From: Polytrichum commune
Lineage: Eukaryota > Streptophyta > Polytrichopsida > Polytrichales > Polytrichaceae
Direction of reading: 5' to 3'
DNA: 64,000 bases
NCBI GenBank assembly: GCA_950295325.1
Contig: OX485804.1
Location: forward strand, 52,192,429 to 52,256,428
Below are positions 59,186 to 64,000 of this stretch, in pieces. A program made the position numbers and the translations under genes. Position 1 is the stretch's first letter. Each line of letters begins with the position of its first letter. The notes below the pieces were generated by a model that worked only from the letters and a program-made list of their open reading frames with translations, ran no database searches and was not told where the DNA came from.

Positions 59186-61466
59186 GTATAAATATATATA
59201 CTTATAATCAATATTCATGTTTTTATCTTTGCGTACACGTACACTTCACATGACATACCTTACTTATGCCCATGTCATATCCTATGTAAACATTAATTAT
59301 ATATTCTACGTGCATGTGTGCCTATACCCTTGCCTATACACATATCCATGTGGACTCATATCAACACGACAACTACCAAAGAGTAGGAAAACCATCAAAA
59401 TGACAACACAAATTATCATGAATACCACAATTATCTATTTCATTTGTTTTGTTGTCAACATAGGGCAACAAATTATAGGTATATCTATCTAACCTTCTTT
59501 ATTGAATATATAAACATGTTGTATGAAGAGGTTGATGGTTTCATCGTTCTTTGGCACATGCACGGGGAGGTCACTTCATTGTCAAGTTGACACCACGTGC
59601 AGACAAAGTTTGCTACCCCTATATTACATGCCATATATAATTTTAAAATTTATGATATTTTTCTACATATACATAACCATTGATAGTATCTTTTGTATAT
59701 TTTTCTGAAATTTTAGTCATCTTTGTTTTTTTTAGTAATTGTTTTAGTTCAATTTTGTGTCATTCTAGTTAGAAACGGTATGTTTTATGAAAAAAAAATC
59801 ATCAAATTTAGTTACCACTTTTAAGTATGTCATAGGTACTATGTATATCTACTCATGAAAAAAAAATGATAAAATTTTGACCCATTTTGGTGGTGCAACT
59901 TACCAAAAGAAAATTTGTTTTGGTTGCACGTGATGTTCAACTTGACAATGGAGTGATCTACCCGTGGGCACATGTTGTTGAGTTTATGGTGGATTTGTGG
60001 CTTGGTGGTTTTGACTGTTGAGCACCATGGTCTATAGAGTAGGTGCTTTCACGCTTGACTCTAGCATAAATCTTGATCCAAACCAAATGATATATTCAAT
60101 ACATAAGGCTTGCAGTGGAGTAAAAGGCTTGTAGTGTTTATTAGCAATCAATGTTTGCATAGATGGTTGCAATCAATTAAATGAGGTTGAGGGGTTGTCA
60201 TGATGTTGTTCATGATTGTCGTAATCATAAGTGTTATGCAAACTATTGGTTGTCATTGTCGTTGGGTGTACATTTTTTTGGGAAAGCTCATCCTTTTAAT
60301 CATGGAAATTATTATCTTCAATTATGCCAACATCATTACATGTTGTGGGTGTGTAGATGTTGGGAAAGGGGGGTCAACGATGGTGGTAACATTCACAAGT
60401 GGTTGAGGAGGTCTAGAATCAGCCTCAACTGTGACATATTTACGAGCAATCTCCACCTGAAAGCTCAAGAGCCATGCTCTTGATCAACTTCAACCACTCA
60501 TTCGCAAGGGAAAACGTGACGTGGCTATCCACCATTGTGAATAGTTGTATGTTTGTTTGGGCCGCCATAATGTATGATTCTTCTTAGTGGCTTCACACAA
60601 CTTTGTTGTTGCCTTTTGTTGAGGCACCAAATCACAACCCCTTCAATTTTGACTTCTTTGTGGTTGTGTGTGGCATTCTTTGAACTTGAACATTGAGATT
60701 TTACAAGGATCTAGACGTGGAAGATTTGGGTGGGGAGCTCAAGATGGCTCTACTTGGCTCATTCCCTGAAACCTTGATGAATTCACCCCCCCCCCCCGAA
60801 GAACCTCCATAAACCATCCCTCTAGCTCCATGCACTTCTCACTTTCTTTGTTGTGGCATGCTTTGTTTCAAATTTGAGACCATGCAAAATGAATTCCATT
60901 TAGTTCACCCCTATTAATTTTCAGTTTATCTTTCTCAAACATCAGTATATGTCTTTTCTTTGCCAAATATTTCAACAAAGCATTTTTATAGTCCCAATTC
61001 CACAAACTAGGATCGTTCAAAGGTTGCATAGTCATTTATAATATAGTAAGAACAAGATTGCTCATTTCCTCTTGTGGCCTCCATCATCCTCACTTGATAT
61101 GCGCTACCAAAAAGAGTGTTTTCTCCTGCTTGGCTACCAATGCGGTAAGCGCGTGTGAGTCTTTCCAACCGTAAAGATAGGGAAAGCTCTTGAGGCTTCT
61201 ATCCTATAGTTCCCACCATTCTTTGAAATCACCGTGGCTTGTGAAAAGTCATGCAATGGAAAGAGGCCAACCTAGTAAGTGGGTTCAATTTGTGATATAT
61301 CAATGGTTATAAACCTTGGTAGCGTGTTTGCTAGTATAGTGGACAAATTATGCCATAAGGTAGGATCCAAGTCATTAAGTTTGAACTTGCATTGCGAAAT
61401 GCAACCTCCTTGGTCTATATCCAAGATTGAGCATGTTTATCTCACCTCTCCGTGGTGAATTATGTA
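59186..61466. other. Intergenic, no supported gene
   Basis: AT-rich with a poly-C run near 60786-60797. AGTGATCTACCCGTG at 59952-59966 is identical to the right end of the hAT-like element at 4249-4887, so a solo end or truncated copy lies here. No gene is visible. Confidence 0.5.
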
Positions 61467-61840
61467 AGGTATGCGAGTATTAATATTCTGTTTGTTTGGC
61501 TTTGTTCTTCACCTTCTATTAATGAGATTGACATTTTCAAGTTTGTGTTGCACTAGCAAATCTATAATCAAATGTCAACAAAAATTTGAATTGAAAAGCG
61601 GATCTTGCTTGAATTAGTTATGGTGGTTGAAAATGCGTGTTTGTTGATTCCTTCACTAAATACATAGACCTCCTCCCAATGGTGCTCATTATTTGAGTGT
61701 GGAATAATTAACAATATTTGAAGACATAGTCCAATCGCTTTGAAACATGTGTCTTTATAGTGTTTGTTCTTTGATTCTCACCCAACCACACACCAATCAA
61801 ATCTAGGTGTCCAATTAGGGAAAGTAATTGCATAATATAT
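61467..61840 (+). mobile_element. MITE of the GGTGTTATT family (copy 4)
   Basis: Same family and orientation as 11747-12105, with GGTATGCGAGTATTAAT, GCACTAGCAAATCTATAATC, TATAGTGTTTGTTCTTTGAT and TCTAGGTGTCCAATTAGGG landmarks. Confidence 0.7.
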
Positions 61841-61999
61841 GTATGCAGTGTGTATGTTTGAAAATTTTCATTCGACGTTAAATTTCAAATCCAAAGTGTC
61901 ACGTGACATTTTCAAAAACAAAAAATGAATGTCAATTGACATATACATTTTATTCTAAAATATCACCTCAATTCTGAGTTACACAATAGTTAAGAAAAA

Positions 62000-62242
62000 C
62001 TAATATTTTGTATAATCAAAATACAATCTTGATCGAGCATAAGTATCCTTCAGTCTCGCATGTTTCTCCAAATGTTGAAAGATGGTAGCACAATCCATTG
62101 CATCCACTTCAAGCCCACAAAGAGAGATATGTATAAGAGCATCAAGGGTCTTCAAGTTCAACCTATTGTGAAAGTGGCTTTTAACTGCATTTTGTTCGGA
62201 AAATCCTCTTTCACAAATAGCTATACTTGATGGAATGAGTAT
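62000..62242 (-). pseudogene. hAT transposase C-terminal dimerisation domain remnant
   Basis: An 81-codon minus-strand frame reads IPSSIAICERGFSEQNAVK, then HNRLNLKTLDALIHISL, ending at a stop at 62000. CERGFS followed by a basic K..NRL and LDALI.ISL block is the signature of the hAT C-terminal dimerisation region. An in-frame stop lies four codons upstream and no zinc finger or catalytic core is recognisable, so the gene is broken. Confidence 0.7.
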
Positions 62243-62799
62243 AATTCTCTACCAAAGTTGCATAAGTTTAGGCCAATTTGTGTGCATTCCAAATTGCTAC
62301 CACATATGTGCCAAGCCTCAAATATTGCTTTGTTCTCACACTAAGTATTCCTCAAATATCCCTCAATGTGAGAACAAAGCACTCAATAAAAAGTTCAACC
62401 CCTCACACTTGTAACCATTACACTTGCGCATGTCAAAGTGTTTCCATAAATTCCAGGATTTCTGCCTTACACATGTCACTTTCTTCTTCAATGTATTGAA
62501 ACTTCAACAACATCCTTCCGAGTCACAATTCGGTATTTGTGATTCAGACATTATCATTGCTTGGTTAAATAAAGGGCTGAGAAGTTTGGCTGCATTGTAC
62601 TCTACAAACACCTTAGAGCACAAACTAATTATCTTGAAATGTATGGTAAATGGGCGTGTATTCATGAATTCAATAACACTCAGTAAAAAGTTCACCCCTA
62701 AAAAATACATGTTTGGGAATTAATACCACACACACTACATGTGATAATCAGTGTAGTTGGGCATTGATCAAACAAAGTATCTACCACATGTGTAGAGGG

Positions 62800-63600
62800 T
62801 AAAACTAGTGAGAGTGGAATATCTTCCAACATCTTAGACGTTGGGACAAATCGGTGACAAACTTCATGGCCTTGTGAACACTAATAAAAGTCCAATATCA
62901 CACCCGAGTGCACAACTACTACTTGTGATGGTACCACTGGTGAGAGTGGAATATCTACCATTATCCTAGATATTGGAATAGACTTAGGGGATGAACTTCA
63001 AGTCCTTGTGAACACTGATAGCGTTCCACTCACAGATTCAACAACATTATTGATTCCAATCTAATGTCAATTCAAGCATTGCATTTAATCAATGAGAATT
63101 TCACATCGTATATTAAACTCAATTGAAGGGGTTCTTTGCCCTATGCATGACCTCAAAATTCATATCATCTTGAGTTGAGACGCCTACTTTCCCCAATTTT
63201 CAATCAAACAAAGCATTCTAGATCTCCTCCCATTTTTAAAACTTCAATTCAAGTGACCTAGGCCATACAAAAGTTTATATCACAGATGTAGGTGATGCCA
63301 CTGGTGATAGTGGATTATCTACCACTGGCCTAAAGTAAGTGACAAGCTTTAAGAACTTGTGAACGTTGATGGCATTCAAATCACATATCCAACAACAATA
63401 ATGCTTCCTTTCTAGCTTCAATTAAGGCATTGTGAATTGTACATTAAACTCAATTTGAAGGGGCCTCTGCACTATGCAAAGTCTACCTCAAATCACCCCA
63501 GTGTCAAGTTGAGACGCCTCATAGTTAACCCAATATTTAACCAACCAAAGCATCACTTTTCGAGATCTATTGGGGCAAATTGTTCATTTACATACCTACA
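62800..63600. repeat. Direct repeats of about 365 bp
   Basis: CTGGTGAKAGTGGAWTATCTACCA begins at 62935 and 63300, with a partial copy near 62806. Later blocks repeat in step: CTTGTGAACRYTGATRGC, TCAACAA.ATT, TTAAACTCAATT.GAAGGGG, AAGTTGAGACGCCT and CAACCAAAGCAT-like sequence. Two full units and a partial third are present. They may be subterminal repeats of the hAT element whose transposase remnant lies next door. Confidence 0.7.
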
Positions 63601-64000
63601 CAAAACAGTCGTGGAAATATATCTGCAAGAGACCAAGAACGACGGTCTTGTCGGCATATTTCTTAGCCTCCACCACCTCTTTGAGCACCGTCTCAACTGT
63701 AGAGCCTTCCTGGTTACAAAGGAAATTGCAAGAACAACGCTAAACCGAAGTATGTAAGTGAGTGTAGGAAGTTCTCATACTATTTTATGGTTATGTTTTC
63801 TGGATACTTGAGCTACAATCTATAGTACTTATGTTGCCTAGTAATACGTGTCATTTCAGTTTCTAGCGTGTTGATTGACATGTCTTTTTTCTTCTTCACA
63901 AATCATAGTACGTGTCAACTTCTAAATTGTGCGTGTCAATTGACATGCAATTTTTTTTTGTGTGTCAAAAGTGAAAAACTTGCAAAAACTTTGTCAAACA

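Noticed and set aside
62803..63600. CRISPR-like array
   Set aside because: The repeats are hundreds of bases long and diverged, without short identical repeats and uniform spacers, and the genome is eukaryotic.

Overview
This is nuclear DNA of a land plant. The evidence is split genes with GT-AG introns, a plant-type autoinhibited Ca2+-ATPase with 34 exons, a LON-domain protein with a transit-peptide-like N-terminus, and long AT-rich intergenic stretches full of degenerate transposons. Two of the four genes (WDR92/DNAAF10 and a LRRC46-like protein) belong to families tied to motile cilia. That points to a lineage that still makes flagellated sperm (bryophyte, lycophyte, fern, or a cycad/Ginkgo type) rather than a flowering plant or conifer. 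I cannot name the species.

Layout. 1-6.7 kb is repeats only: a 1.57-kb Mutator-like fold-back element with a 9-bp target-site duplication (2046-3618), a 639-bp hAT-like element with an 8-bp duplication (4249-4887), and a third terminal-inverted-repeat element (5411-5952). 6.7-13.6 kb (+) is a seven-exon LRRC46-like gene whose introns are swollen by repeats. 13.66-14.76 kb (+) is an intact, single-exon, GC-rich WDR92 gene starting 66 bp after the LRRC46-like stop. Its stop codon lies in the first of six 86-bp tandem repeats. 19.5-24.4 kb (+) is a seven-exon LON substrate-binding-domain protein. 24.4-31 kb is non-genic and includes a dead LINE. 31.2-43.4 kb (-) is a complete ACA8/9/10-type plasma-membrane Ca2+-ATPase, with a probable GC-rich leader near 45.1-45.4 kb. 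45.4-64 kb has no gene I can support. It holds MITE copies, tandem and inverted repeats, a GC-rich island (about 55.0-55.5 kb) that looks foreign and may be organellar, a Ty3/gypsy pol remnant, and the C-terminal end of a hAT transposase.

Functionally, LRRC46-like and WDR92 are a plausible pair: an axonemal or sperm-flagellum leucine-rich-repeat protein and a dynein-assembly co-chaperone, same strand and almost touching. The Ca2+ pump and the LON-domain protein are general housekeeping or signalling genes with no evident link to that pair. All exon models were built by eye from reading frame, splice sites and phase. Family assignments rest on recognised motifs, not on a database search.
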